Positions 44,143-54,650 of a stretch of 64,000 nt of DNA are shown here, in pieces. How positions within the stretch are numbered: the first letter of the stretch is position 1; every line of letters begins with the position of its first letter. The notes under the pieces are model-generated. The model was not told where the DNA came from. It did no database searches and worked only from the letters and a program-made list of their open reading frames with translations. Source of the DNA: Macrocystis pyrifera (Eukaryota; Sar; Phaeophyceae; Laminariales; Laminariaceae); contig JASSKH010000002.1 of the NCBI GenBank assembly GCA_031763025.1, positions 17,706,468-17,770,467 on the forward strand, given 5' to 3'. The position numbers were made by a program, and so were the translations under genes.

Positions 44143-45385
44143 GGGAGTGGCGCAAGAGCGAAATAATACTCGTATGAAATCCTGCACACCTGTTTAAAAG
44201 TAGTATACCTGCATCCACGCATCATTTCAACGTGAAGAACACACACATATTTTGAGGACATACTATTACACTGCTGTTTGCGGAATTAGTGTGGGGTCAT
44301 TACTGCAATAATATAAAATAGGGTATCGGCAAGTGGATACATTGATCCAGATGACTCGCGGCGATCAAATCAATGATTGCGCCGTAAACGCAAGTACAAA
44401 AAAGTTGCGTGAGGTCGAGGTTGCGCCATAATACTTTGTGACTGGCTGAATAAGGTACAGCACATACATACTGGTACAATGTATATATGTATATATTCCC
44501 CCATAATGGATGTTTCTTGGTGCTCAAGGTAACATCAAGCTTTCACAGATAAATGTTCGAGCACAAATCGTGGTCCGAGTGCTGAGAAGGCCCGAGTACT
44601 GAAAGTAATGAAAGTATGAGCAGTACCGAACCCCGAGAACACAGGTAAGTATGTACCCGCAGTATAGTATCGACACACGAAATACTTGGAGTAAAGGCAA
44701 TATGCGCAGTACAGAACCTCGAGATAATATTACTAAGAATATTCGCAGTACGTTCATATATATTCCTCGCGAATGCATATCTCGAAATACAGCCAGACTG
44801 CTTTTAAGTACTCGAGCTGTCTCCAGCGAACGTAGTTTGCTCCAACTCCCACTCGTGTGGGACTATCTGGGAGTGTTTTGTGCCGAACGCTTGGCCTGAG
44901 AATTGTCGACATGGTGCACAGACGGTTGAAGTATACATCATACTCGAGGTATACTGGGCGTATTGAGGGTATTTCGGTACTGCGAGTACTGAGTCTCGCA
45001 GAAGCAGCAGTATGAACACTACCAACGGACGAAATACTGCTAGACTGGTATACTCGTAGTACCCGCGGTACAGAACCCCGAGATACTTGAAGCACAACAG
45101 GGGGTATCCACGACAGCAGCAGTAGCGAACCCCGCACTAGTGCGAGCCCGAAAAAAGTATACGCAGGAGTATCTGAAGTAGTATACAGAGCCTCAAAATA
45201 CTGCCAGTACTCGCAGTATCTTGAGTACAAAGCCCCTGAAATACTGCGAGTGTATCAAGTACCTATAATAGCAGTATTTTCTCGAACATGCTTCGCTTTA
45301 CTCCCAAGTATTGGGAGTAGCTGTGAAATGTTGAGGTATGAACGCACGCCACACCTAAGCGCGCCCAAACTCATTACCTTGGATA
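44112..45385 (+). repeat. Dispersed repeat family C, copy 2
   Basis: It begins TACAAGGTTCCCCTCCGGGA directly at the broken transposase and is collinear with 30424-31520. Its end, GTTGAGGTATGAACGCACGC, matches that of copy 1. AGTACT, GAGTACTG and GCAGTAC are enriched throughout. Confidence 0.8.
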
Positions 45386-45531
45386 AAAACACCCAAATAA
45401 CTTGTATTATATCATAGTATACGTTCAGAAAAGCAAGGTGGATGAATTCCGGTAGCTAGAATGACATGATGTGGGGAATGGAAATTGGGAAACGGCTGGC
45501 AGAGAAGCGTATGAGGGATACTACTGATTAT

Positions 45532-46253
45532 GGCCGTTTCCTATGCGGTTCGATTTTTGAGCTTCAGATTTTGACCCGATGGCGTTTTCAGATATGAACT
45601 TGGCAAATCGAAGGAGTCTCCTATGCGGAAAAATCACATTTATTGTGCGTGTAGAGATTCGAGCAAACGCCGAGACAAACTGCTGTTATTGTGGTTTGGC
45701 GTCGCGAAGAGACGCGCTGGGTGCGCTGCCCTGCGCGAAGGACCCAAGCGTCCGAGCCGACGCTGACTGCCTCTGGTCTGACGGCGAAGAGACGTGGCGA
45801 GTGCGCTAGAGTCAACCTGTCTTGGTATTTTGTGTTTCATTTTGTGACTGACTGCTGCTGCTGTACAGCAGTGTAGTCTACGAGTACGTATCCACGGAGA
45901 GGCGCGTGCCGAGTGTGCTTCTCTTGGTCTCTAGGCCCGAGCCCGCGCCAGCCGACTCTAGTCTGGCCACGGAGGGACGCGCCCCCCGCGCATCGGGCGC
46001 GAAGCAACGTCGCTATACAGCTGTATCTCCGTCCAACTCATCGATCGTACTGCTGCTGTTTGCTGTCGTGAATAACATCTTGAATTCAGAGAGCAAGCCA
46101 TTTTTCGATTTGAATCTCTGATGTCCCAAGTCGGATTCCCAAATCGAAAAAATTCCGGTCGGATTTTGCATATTTGGACTGCAGTGTCGTTCATACTTTA
46201 GATCGAAAAATACAAATCTGACGCTCGAAATCGAACCGCATAGGAAACAGCCC
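45532..46253 (+). mobile_element. TIR element of about 720 bp
   Basis: Left end GGCCGTTTCCTATGCGGTTC, continuing GATTTTTGAGCTTCAGATTT. The right end reverse-complements to GGGCTGTTTCCTATGCGGTT, continuing CGATTTCGAGCGTCAGATTT. The inverted ends match over about 40 bp with a few differences. TTA lies on the left and TAA on the right; a direct duplication is not clear. Inside, no transposase frame is evident. Confidence 0.75.
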
Positions 46254-46544
46254 TAAGGAAGGATGTTCGGTTTATAAAGGAAAGGCATCTCCGCTATATT
46301 GTCGGAAGGTAAGCATGATAATAAAAATGAATAATAATGAATGTACTGCTGTTGTCGTACTGAAAAAAAAAAACGTGGATGGTGCGAGTCAAACCTCGGA
46401 AACGAAAAATTTATCGAGCGCAATATGAGCAGTGCTCGTACAACTGGCACGTCGTGTTTTTCACGCAATCTACAACACATTGCACGATCTCCTACACCAC
46501 TTACTACTGTAGAGTAGGTTGTACAGGTACTGCTGCATAAAAAA
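46254..46544. other. Unassigned
   Basis: A/T-rich spacer with an A-run at about 46362-46372. No gene recognised. Confidence 0.4.
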
Positions 46545-47045
46545 ATCGTCTATTAATTGAAATGGTCAATACAAATGATTTCGGCAATTGCTCATTAATT
46601 GAAATTGGCCAGGCAATTGTTTTCGGCGATTGTCTATGAATTCGATTTGTCCAGGAAATTGATTTCGAATACCATCTACTAGTTGGAATTGTGTGAGCAA
46701 TAGATTTCGAGTGTTGTCTATGAATTGGAATTGTCCAAACAATTGGTTGCGGAGACTGCTAATTAATTGGAACTATTCACCAAATTGATTTCGGGTGCTA
46801 TCCAATAATTGGATTTGTCCATACAATTGATTTCGGGTGTTGTCCACTTACTGAAATTGTTCAGACAATTTCGGGAGCTGTCTATTAATTGGATTTGTCT
46901 GAACTTTTGATTTCGGCTGCTGCTTATTAACTGAAATTGTCCGCACAATTGATTTCGGGTGCTGTCAATTACATGGAATTGTCCAAACGGACTTCGGCGA
47001 CTGGAAAGTAGTTGGAACTGTCCGCACAATTGATTTCAGATGCCG
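46545..47045 (+). repeat. 42-bp minisatellite, segment 1 (forward)
   Basis: About twelve units built on ATTAATTGGAATTGTCCGGA, then CAATTGATTTCGGGTGCTGT, then CT. Spacing of the GATTTCGG cores is close to 42. Because 42 is a multiple of three, frames through it translate as 14-residue repeats (GQFQLISSSRNQ-like); this is not evidence of a gene. Confidence 0.85.
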
Positions 47046-47309
47046 CATAAGAAATCAAGTGCGCGATAAATGTCATGGCCGTGTACCTACAGTAATTATT
47101 GTACAATGATAGACACTCCCCATTGAATTGATACTACTCGTAATATGGCACAATAAAGGACCTTGCAAATGATTGCGTATTGAGGGAAGTTCCCGATCCT
47201 GTTGTAGAGGCAATACTAGCATGATTGTACTATTGGGTACTGACTAAATCAAATGTAGTTCTACAAGTAGCTGTCAGCTTTCAAATAATAGAGCCCTCTT
47301 AAACTCGAT

Positions 47310-47815
47310 AGTCATGACAATTCCAATTAGTAGATCGCTTCCGAATCCCGTTGTCCGGACAATTCCAACTAATAGACGGTATCTCAAAGCAGTTGCCCCG
47401 ACAAGTCCAATTAATGTCAATCACCCGAAATCAATCGTTCAAGCAATTCCAATTAATAGACAGCCTGTGAAATCATTTGCCAGCACAATTTCAATTGATA
47501 GGCAGTCTCCGAGCTCATTTGTCTGGACAATTCCAAATATTAAAAAGCACCAAACATCAATTGTTCAGACAATTCCAATTAATGGACAGTCTCTAAAATC
47601 AATTATCAGGGCAACTTCAATTGACAGAGTCTCCAAAATTATTTGTCCGGACAATTCCAATTGTTAAACAGTGCCCGATATCAATTGTCCGAATAAATCC
47701 AATTGTTAGACAGTATCCAATATCAATTGTCTAAACAATTTCAATCGCTATTATAGACAGTCTATGACATCACTTGCCCGGACAATTCCAATTAACAGAC
47801 AACTTCGTGACTCTG
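47310..47815 (-). repeat. 42-bp minisatellite, segment 2 (inverted)
   Basis: The same unit as at 46545-47045 but reverse-complemented: CAATTCCAATTAATAGACAG and TCAATTGTCCGG. A 117-codon plus frame here is a 14-residue repeat (TIPINRQSLKSI-like). Confidence 0.85.
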
Positions 47816-48084
47816 CTGTACGGGCAATAGTCTATTGATAGGTCTATTGCCCAAGGCATAATCAGAAAAGGGCGGGACACCTCAACGTTAGCTTTGTATT
47901 TTATGTCCGCAAGTAGGAAGTTTTGATACCGCTTAGCCCATGTGCTCAGATGTAAATCATTAAAAAAAAATCACGAAACAAGGTAATCCGTATGCACTGT
48001 TGTTTTGAAATGTACGGGCAGTTCATTTAGGAGACTGCCCGCCAATGATGGCATTGTCTGAAGTAGTTTTGGAGATTTCGTAGT

Positions 48085-48485
48085 AGTCGAAATTATCGGG
48101 ATAATTGGTTTTGTATACCGTCTATTAATTGGAACTGCCCGGACAATTGATTTAGAACGCAGTCTGCTAATTGAAATTGTCCGGACAATTGATTTTGGAG
48201 ACTGTATAAATTGGAATTGTCAGGCCAATTGATCTGGGAGACTGTCTATTAATTGGAGTTGTCGGGACAAATACTTTTGGCGTCAGTATACCAATTGAAA
48301 TTGTCCGGACAACTTTTTCGGGGGGCCGACTATCAACTGGAATTGTCGGGACGATTGATCCAGTAGACAGTCTGTCAATTGGAATTGTCCGGACGATTTA
48401 TTTAGGAGAAGGCCCATTAATTGGAATTGTCCGGACCATTGATTACGGAGACTACCTATAAAGTGAAATTGTCTGGACAATAGGG
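48085..48485 (+). repeat. 42-bp minisatellite, segment 3 (forward)
   Basis: The orientation returns to that of segment 1, and units are better conserved around ATTGGAATTGTCCGGACAAT. Segment 3 is separated from segment 2 by about 270 bp of unrelated sequence. Confidence 0.85.
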
Positions 48486-49039
48486 TCAGGTAGGGGTCAC
48501 TTAATAGAAGTTGTCTGCATATAATAGAGCTCGACGCCTTTCAATTGACCGGAATTAGGGACCACAATAGACAGTCAATTGCAATAGGAAGCTATTAATA
48601 GACTAATGCACTATTGTCTGTTGTCCAGGGTGGTAACAGCAGTACTGCTGTAAAATGCCACGTGAGGAACGTACGTATACTGATCCTATTTCGGCTGGCT
48701 CTAGGATCTATCGGTCAGCAGTGTAGGACACAGAGTAATCAGCACTACGGCTGTAAAGTATGTTTTGTACGAACGCTGCTGTATGAACGATTTGTTGTGC
48801 AGTGTTGTACAGTAGTATGATTGTTTTGTTTTTGTTGTAACCGAGTAGACGAATGTATATCGATCCGGGGACAATCGGTACCGAGCTAAAAATGCCGGTC
48901 ACACATTGCGGAAGGTACGGGCATAGGGCAATGTGCCGATCACAACAACGAACACTAGTACTGAGCGTACAGCGCGGATCTTCCACATGCACATAGTACC
49001 CTGCCTGCTGCTGCTGTTGGAGCACTGTGCTGAGCACAG

Positions 49040-49840
49040 CTGGAGCAGTGGCAATGTTGGATCACACACAGCAATAAGCAGAAGCAGCAGGGAGAGAGGT
49101 GATGACGCTGGTGGTGTGGTGGTGTGGTCAAGTGATCGATTGAAGTCGCCGATAAACCAACCTTGATAGCCGCAGCACGATCATCCATACGCGCATGGTG
49201 TGCCCACTGCTGCTGCTGGGCAGCAGGGTTGTGGTGCTGTAGGAAGCTGGAGGTAAGCACGCTCTGTGCATTGCTGTGGGTATTGTTCTCTGGGCGGTGG
49301 TCCGTGCTCCGTGCAACAACGCAAAAAAAATGTATAGGGATATTATACGTCATCCTGGGTACATACCGATAAAAAAAAATGTGGCAGACGATGGAATGCG
49401 GACGGCAGCCTCCGACAAACACAACCAACCACAGCAGCACTGTGCATATGGGTGTGAACACGCACGGCGTGTGGGCGGAAGCGTTGGAGCGATGGGATCT
49501 GTGCATGTTGTCTGTTGTGTACCTGGTATATGCCTGAGCTGTGTGCCCACAGCTCATGAGAGCATGAGAGCATGGGGGAGAAAACAGACAGCATGTACCG
49601 ATACGTACGTACAAAATAAGGCCTCTCCCACTGAAACCAGGGAAATTGTCTTATCCACTCCCGCCGGAAAAAAAAAAACTGTGGGCGCCCGCCACGTGCT
49701 CCAGAGTGCACGGATCGCGCCGAGACCCCGACCAATGTGTCCGGCCGGGCTTCCTGTGTCCGAGTGCATGGTGTTATGCCGGGAAGTGCTGTGTACGAAC
49801 AGCGAAGAGAAAAGTTGGCTATAGTACGAAAATTTGACAA
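49040..49840 (+). repeat. Dispersed repeat family E, copy 3 (partial)
   Basis: It matches the right-hand half of 31625-33060: AGAGAGGTGATG, GATCGATTGAAGTC-type sequence, TGCTGCTGGGCAGCAGGGTT, AGGTAAGCAC, ATACGTACGTACAAAATAAG, TTATCCACTCCCGCCGGAAA and AATGTGTCCGGCCGGGCTTC. About 330 bp (49260-49590) between these blocks is specific to this copy. Confidence 0.75.
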
Positions 49841-49989
49841 ACATGCGTATAGAACTACTTATAGATATCTCGATCTCTGAGCGTGCTCGGTTGGTACATC
49901 CCTGGCCTCTCAGAGCTCCCACTTGGGAGTCGCCTCCTTTTAATACTTGCCGGACCGTTCCAGCGAGTCTTTGTTTCTCCATTATTTCT

Positions 49990-50540
49990 CGTCGTACTTT
50001 CAGTCCTTCTTTCCTTTTTTCTTCTTTCGTTTCGTGTGCGTGCGTGCGTGTACTCCAAGCCCGGTTGCGCGGGCGAACCCGGCACCGTCGCGGGTGTTAG
50101 TGGATGCTGGCGAGTAGAGGGGGAGTTGCAAGGAGTGCGGTCGCCGCTTTCGTGCCTAGGCGTCGCGTGTGCCTCGAGACACGAGGGATGCATCAATAGG
50201 CTCTGTCTGGCCTCCATTTGTGATTTTGGATAGAGTGCGTACGAGTATTTAAGGGTCGTTGGGATTGTAAGATAATATTCAAGCGGTGCTTATTTTTGCG
50301 ACCGGGCTGAGAGTCACAAGAGGGAGGTACCCCGAATGAGCACCAACATTGTCGAGCTTGCGTCGAGGTCCACGGTGAGCACCGGGCTTCACGCGAGGCG
50401 GGCGACGGGGCTCACTGTGGAAGAGAGGGAGGAAAGCTTTACCCGGACTGAATCGGTGGCGAGATGGTCGCGAGAGGGGCGGGCGGCGTACGAGGCTGAG
50501 AGAGAAGCTCTGCTGCTCGATTTTTACTTTTTTCTTTTTT
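49990..50540 (+). repeat. Dispersed repeat family B, plus-strand copy
   Basis: Collinear with the reverse complement of 13030-13565. TATTTAAGGGTCGTT (about 50246) with ATTCAAGCGGTGCTTATTTT downstream gives a promoter-like look. The T-rich end (50520-50540) resembles the end of the other copy. Confidence 0.75.
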
Positions 50541-50560
50541 TCTATTTTCGACTGGTGTAA
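50336..50560 (+). CDS. Short ORF carried by repeat family B
   Basis: 74 residues from ATG (CCGAATGAGCACC). The core LTVEEREESFTRTESVARW, then SREGRAAYEAEREALL, is shared with the minus-strand copy at about 13215-13075 with the reading frame kept over about 45 codons. The two copies differ mostly at replaced residues, so purifying selection is not shown. It is highly charged and probably helical. No family is recognised; the last residues run into the T-rich tail and are not believable. Confidence 0.3.
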   Translation: MSTNIVELASRSTVSTGLHARRATGLTVEEREESFTRTESVARWSREGRAAYEAEREALLLDFYFFLFFYFRLV

Positions 50561-50971
50561 GGTGTTCCACTCAGGTAGTAAATTATTATAAGAAAGGGTA
50601 CGGGGATTTTTTTTCTTCTAGAAATTTTCGGTTTCATTTCATTTTCATTGTTTTTGCTGTGTTGCTGTGCTGTGCTTTATCTTACGTACATACGAGTAGA
50701 CAGACACAGAGCGTATCGAAAGAAGAAAATAAGTACCCTACCTGGGGCATGTACGTATGTACAACGTGTGAACGAGCGTAGCGGAAAACCGCCCGCGACG
50801 CGAAACATATGTGGCGTCCGAGCTGTTTTCTCCTGAAGCATGGCGGCGGGACTCTGGGCTTTACAAGTCGCCACTTTGCAGCTAACTACAGAGGTCATGT
50901 AAAAAACAATATTCAATCATGGACCTCTGTCCGCTTCGCATAATTTGATGTTTCCTTCCTGAGCGAGCGTA
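50541..50971. other. Unassigned
   Basis: No gene recognised. ACGAGCGTAGCGG at about 50771 resembles the arm of the hairpin further downstream. Confidence 0.4.
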
Positions 50972-50993
50972 GCGGGCGGCGTAGGCCGCCCGC
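50972..50993. other. GC-rich perfect hairpin
   Basis: GCGGGCGGC and GCCGCCCGC form a perfect 9-bp stem around the 4-base loop GTAG. Looser pairing extends outward (GAGCGAGCGTA against GGAGCGAAGC). It lies just upstream of a TATA-like site. Confidence 0.6.
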
Positions 50994-51009
50994 GGAGCGA
51001 AGCGCCTTG

Positions 51010-51017
51010 TATAAATA
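51010..51017 (+). promoter_or_regulatory. TATA-box-like site
   Basis: TATAAATA lies 17 bp after the GC hairpin and about 220 bp before the coding-like region at 51232. The spacing suits a promoter for the zinc-binding exon, but no transcript evidence is possible here. Confidence 0.3.
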
Positions 51018-51231
51018 CTACTATAATTACGATTTTTGAGGTCGTTGTCACTTGCTAGCTCTTGGCAGACAGACCGACTGATAGACAGCTCTTCGCAAAC
51101 AGCCCTTCTTCTTTGAAACAGCCGAACAGCCAAACAGCCAAACAATCTTTCTTCTTGCAACCAATAGAGAGCTCTTCGCACAACGCCTAGAAGAGGCGTC
51201 TCGCCTTCGACGAACGGCATCTAGATGCAGC

Positions 51232-51601
51232 TGTAGGCGGCCAAGCTGCTTGCTGCTGTCGGTGGCGAACCTGCTGGTGCTGCAACCCCCGCCTCTCCCT
51301 TCTCCACGCCCCCTAAGCTCACCTCCCCCTCGTCGAGAGGCGCGTGGTCCTCGCCCTCTGGCAAGAGAGCGGCAACGACAAAGACCGACCTGGTGCCGAC
51401 TGTTGTTTGCGACCGGTGCACGGACCAGCACTTACTTGCCCAAGAACTCCGCGCCTGGTGGCAAAAACGTGGCCTTCGCCACCTGCAAGGATCTCACGTG
51501 CGTGGTGGCGGGATCATCCTGACAGGGCAACCGACTGCGAGTTCTGTGCTCGCCCGATCAAGGAAGGGACTGTCTCGTACTCCCTCGAGACTGCTGACAG
51601 T
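51232..51601 (+). pseudogene. Zinc-binding exon, frame disturbed
   Basis: Protein character moves between frames. The first frame gives a Pro/Ser/Ala-rich linker (ASPFSTPPKLTSPSSRGAW). The second gives TSTYLPKNSAPGGKNVAFAT and then CKDLTCVVAG. The third gives ATDCEFCARPIKEGTVSYSL, just before a GTGAGT donor at 51602. C-x2-C followed by I-K-E-G recalls the first half of PARP-type zinc fingers and is repeated in a variant at 54.2 kb. Either short unrecognised introns or frameshifts explain the jumps; I lean to a decayed gene. Confidence 0.4.
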
Positions 51602-51889
51602 GGTGAGTGTCTTATGTTTATTGTGCATGCTGTATGTTGCCAGTACGTTTTTTGGGGGTTTTCAATTGCCTTTTTGCATACAATCCTACGTCAAAGCGTT
51701 TTGTTTTTTTTTTACTCATCCATGCTCGTTCTTTCCCCTTCGTGCGTTGCGTCGGCTCCTCTTACACACAGTGCACGCGAACGCGCACATGCACAACTAT
51801 TTGCGGGACGTAAACGAAGGAACAGAGGATTCAGCTGTCGCCGTCACCGCTGCACCGAATGACGTGAGTGCTGCTGCTACTGTGGTGCA

Positions 51890-54110
51890 TTTTCGGTGCA
51901 TGCACACGATTTCTGTGTGTACATGTTTTGGTGACCCCACGTACTCATTTTTTGCTCGTTTTCGGCTGCTGCTTTTGCTGATGCTGCTGCTGCTGCTGTC
52001 AGCGCCACGCCATGAGTGCTGCTGCTGTGCACCTGCTGCTCCTGTGCACTTGCTGCTGCTGTGCCCTTGCTGCTGCTGTAGTGCTGCTGCGTTGTTGCCG
52101 TGCATCATGCTGGAAGTGTACATATTTTCGGATCGTCAATAAAATTCCGCAGGTTTCGCGATGGCGGCATACTAGGGTACATCATGCTTTTTTTTTTTTT
52201 TCCATATTTTCATATCGTTGCTATGCTGCTGCTGCTGCTGCTGCTGCCAACGCTGCGGCGATTCATTGCAGCTTCTGCTGCTGCTAATGCTGTAGCTGCT
52301 TCTGCTGCTAATGCTGCCGCAATATCCACTGAATGTTCGTATGTACTCGGATTATTGTTTTTACTGGTCGTTTTTGTACCCAAATGGTTCTTTTGATACG
52401 TGAAAAATATTTTTGTCGTTTTGCTCCTGCATTTTGCGTACGTACTACTGCTTTTTCTCGTTTTTGGCTTGATTTTTTTTCCTATCGTTGCTATGCTGCT
52501 GCTTGCTGCTGCTGTGGTGCTGCTGCGTTGTTGCCGTACATCATGCTGCACTTGTGTGTGTACATATTTCTGTATCGTCACTGAATTTCCGTAGGTTTTG
52601 CGATCGCGGCATACCAGGCTACATAGTTTTCTTCTTCCTTATTTTCATATCGTTGCTATGTTGCTGCTGCCAACGAGGATTACTGTTTTTGTTGGCCGTT
52701 TTTGTACCCGAATGTTTTTTTTTATACGTAAAAAAAATATTTTGGTCGTTTTGCTCCTGCATTTTGCGTACGAACTACTTTTTCTCGTATTTTAGCTTGG
52801 TTCTTTTCGTATTGTTGCTATGCTGCTGCTGCGTTGTTGCCGTACAGCATGCGGGGGTGGGTCTATCCATAGTGAGGTACCAAAAATACTTTTCGGATGG
52901 ACTCGGGGTACATACTTTTTTTCTTCCTTCTATTCATATCGTTGCTATGCTGCTGCTGCTGCCAACGCTGTGGCGATCCGTTGCTGCTTCTGCTGCTGCT
53001 GCTGCTGCTGCTAGTGGTGCCGCAATATTCACTGAATGTTGGTATGTACTCGGATAATTGTGTTTCTTGGTCGTTTTGTCGTTTTGTGGCGCTGCTGCGT
53101 TGTTCCCGTACACATCATGCTGGACATGATTTGTGTGCCTATTTTACACTTGTGCGTGAGTACATATTTCTGTATCGTCAACGTTTTTTTTTGTGGTGTT
53201 GCTGCGTTGTTGCCGTACGTCATGCTGGACGTGATTTGCGTGTGTATTACACTCGTGTGTGTGTACATATTTTTGTATCGTCAATAATTACCGTACGTTT
53301 TGCGATTGCGGCAGACCAGGGTACATAGTTTTTTTCTTCCTTCTTTTTTCATATCGTTGCTATGGTGCTGCTGCTGCAGCCAACGTTGCGGCGATCCGTT
53401 GCTGCTGCTGCTGCTGCTGCTGCTGCTAATGCTAATAATAATGCTGCCGCAATATTCACTGGATGTTCGCATGTACTCGGATTATTGTTTTTCTTGATCG
53501 TTTTTGTACCTAAATGGTCGTTTGGGTACCTGGAAAAAATATTTTGGTCATTTTGCTGCTGCATTTTGCGTACGTACTGCTTTTTCTCGTTTTGGGCTTC
53601 GTTCTTTCCATATCGCTGCTACGCTGCTGTGGTGCTGCTTCTGCGTTGTACATCATGCTGGTCATTTGTGTGTACATATTTTTGTTTCGCCAATGAAATT
53701 CCGTAGTTTTTGCGGTCGCGGCATACCAGGGTACATACTTTGTTTCCTCTTTTTTTATCATATCTTCGCTATGCCGCTACTGCTGCCAACGCTGCGGCGA
53801 TTCATTGCTGCTTCTGCTACTGCTAATGTTGCTAATGCTGCCGCAACCACTGCTCGAAGCCGTTGCGGCTGCTGCTGCTGCTGCTGCTGCGGCTGCGGCT
53901 GATACTGCTAATGCTGGCTCAATATCCACTGATTGTTCTTATGTATTCGGATTACTGTTTTTCTTGGTCGTTTTTGCACCCAAATGGTCGTTTTGGTACG
54001 TTAAAAAAATATTTTGGCCGTTTTCCTGCTGCGTTTTACGCATGTACTTGCTGCTTCTGCTGCTGCTGCTGCCGTCGTATAGCAAGCGATTACGTACTGC
54101 TGTTGTGCCG
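51890..54110 (+). repeat. CTG-rich tandem array with units of 300-440 bp
   Basis: Five to six diverged units. The join GCG(G)CATACCAGGGTACAT recurs at about 52160, 52600, 53305 and 53715. Each unit has a CATATCGTTGCTATGCTGCT tract, CTGCCGCAATATTCACT-like sequence, TGTACTCGGATTATTG, GTCGTTTTTGTACCCAAATG, TTTTGCGTACGTACTGCTTT and TGCCGTACATCATGCTG. CTG runs differ in length between units. It lies between two coding-like segments and would be intronic if they belong to one gene. Confidence 0.85.
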
Positions 54111-54127
54111 CTGTAGAGCAGTACAAA

Positions 54128-54650
54128 CAATGAACTCTGCCCCCCCCCCCCCTTCCCCCCCTCCCCCGCCATTCCCTGCATGCCACTCCCGCCCCGCGCA
54201 CCCTGTTTACTTCGACCACGTCGGTGGCAAATGCTACAACTGCCGCCTGACGGACTCCACCATCAAAGACGGAGACATCATCATCAAGCGCAAGAAGACT
54301 CCCTTCCATTTCGCCTGCTCCAGGGCTTCGCGTAATTCCGAAGCAGTACGCCAAGCAGATTGTCTCCATCCAGGACGAATGAGAGGCAACAAATTGTTCC
54401 CACATTTCCCCAAAATCACGATTATTTCTCCCTATACATACCCGACGGGTTCAACAGCGGACATATCCACATTCTGGGCCTCCCGCCTCGTTACTACAGC
54501 AGCCTGGAAGACTATTTACATATCATGACTCATCCAAACTCCTATGCTGGCTAAATCGAAATCGCGGCCGCCCAGCAACTATACAACGTTTCCATAACCG
54601 TTGTCGTTGCCGGCACTGCTGCTTTCCCCTCTGTCCCGAACCTTCCTTGA
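54128..54650 (+). pseudogene. Zinc-binding segment and OTU-like C-terminus
   Basis: The first frame reads through a Pro run to HVGGKCYNCRLTDSTIKDGD and then TPFHFACSRASR: C-x2-C, then I-K-D-G, then H-x2-C, like a PARP-type finger. Coding then shifts to IPKQYAKQIVSIQDE and shifts again near 54378. The last frame reads YFSLYIPDGFNSGHIHILGL, YYSSLEDYLHIMTHPN and, after a TAA at 54552, IEIAAAQQLYNVSITVVV. This matches the C-terminal half of OTU domains, where an aromatic-x-Y-x-x-x-M helix is followed by an E-[LI]-x-A-x-A helix and an I-x-V strand. No catalytic Cys piece is visible here. Confidence 0.5.

Noticed and set aside
43836..44261. 141-residue minus-strand frame
   Set aside because: It is the antisense of the plus-strand transposase-like frame, which has the recognisable motifs.
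46763..47667. Frames with 14-residue repeats that look like a repeat protein
   Set aside because: The period comes from the 42-bp minisatellite; the same 'protein' appears from both strands and switches strand with the array.
51393..52142. 249-residue plus frame ending in Cys/Leu-rich sequence
   Set aside because: Its second half is translation of CTG repeats and intron-like sequence; only the first part (51232-51601 region) has coding character.
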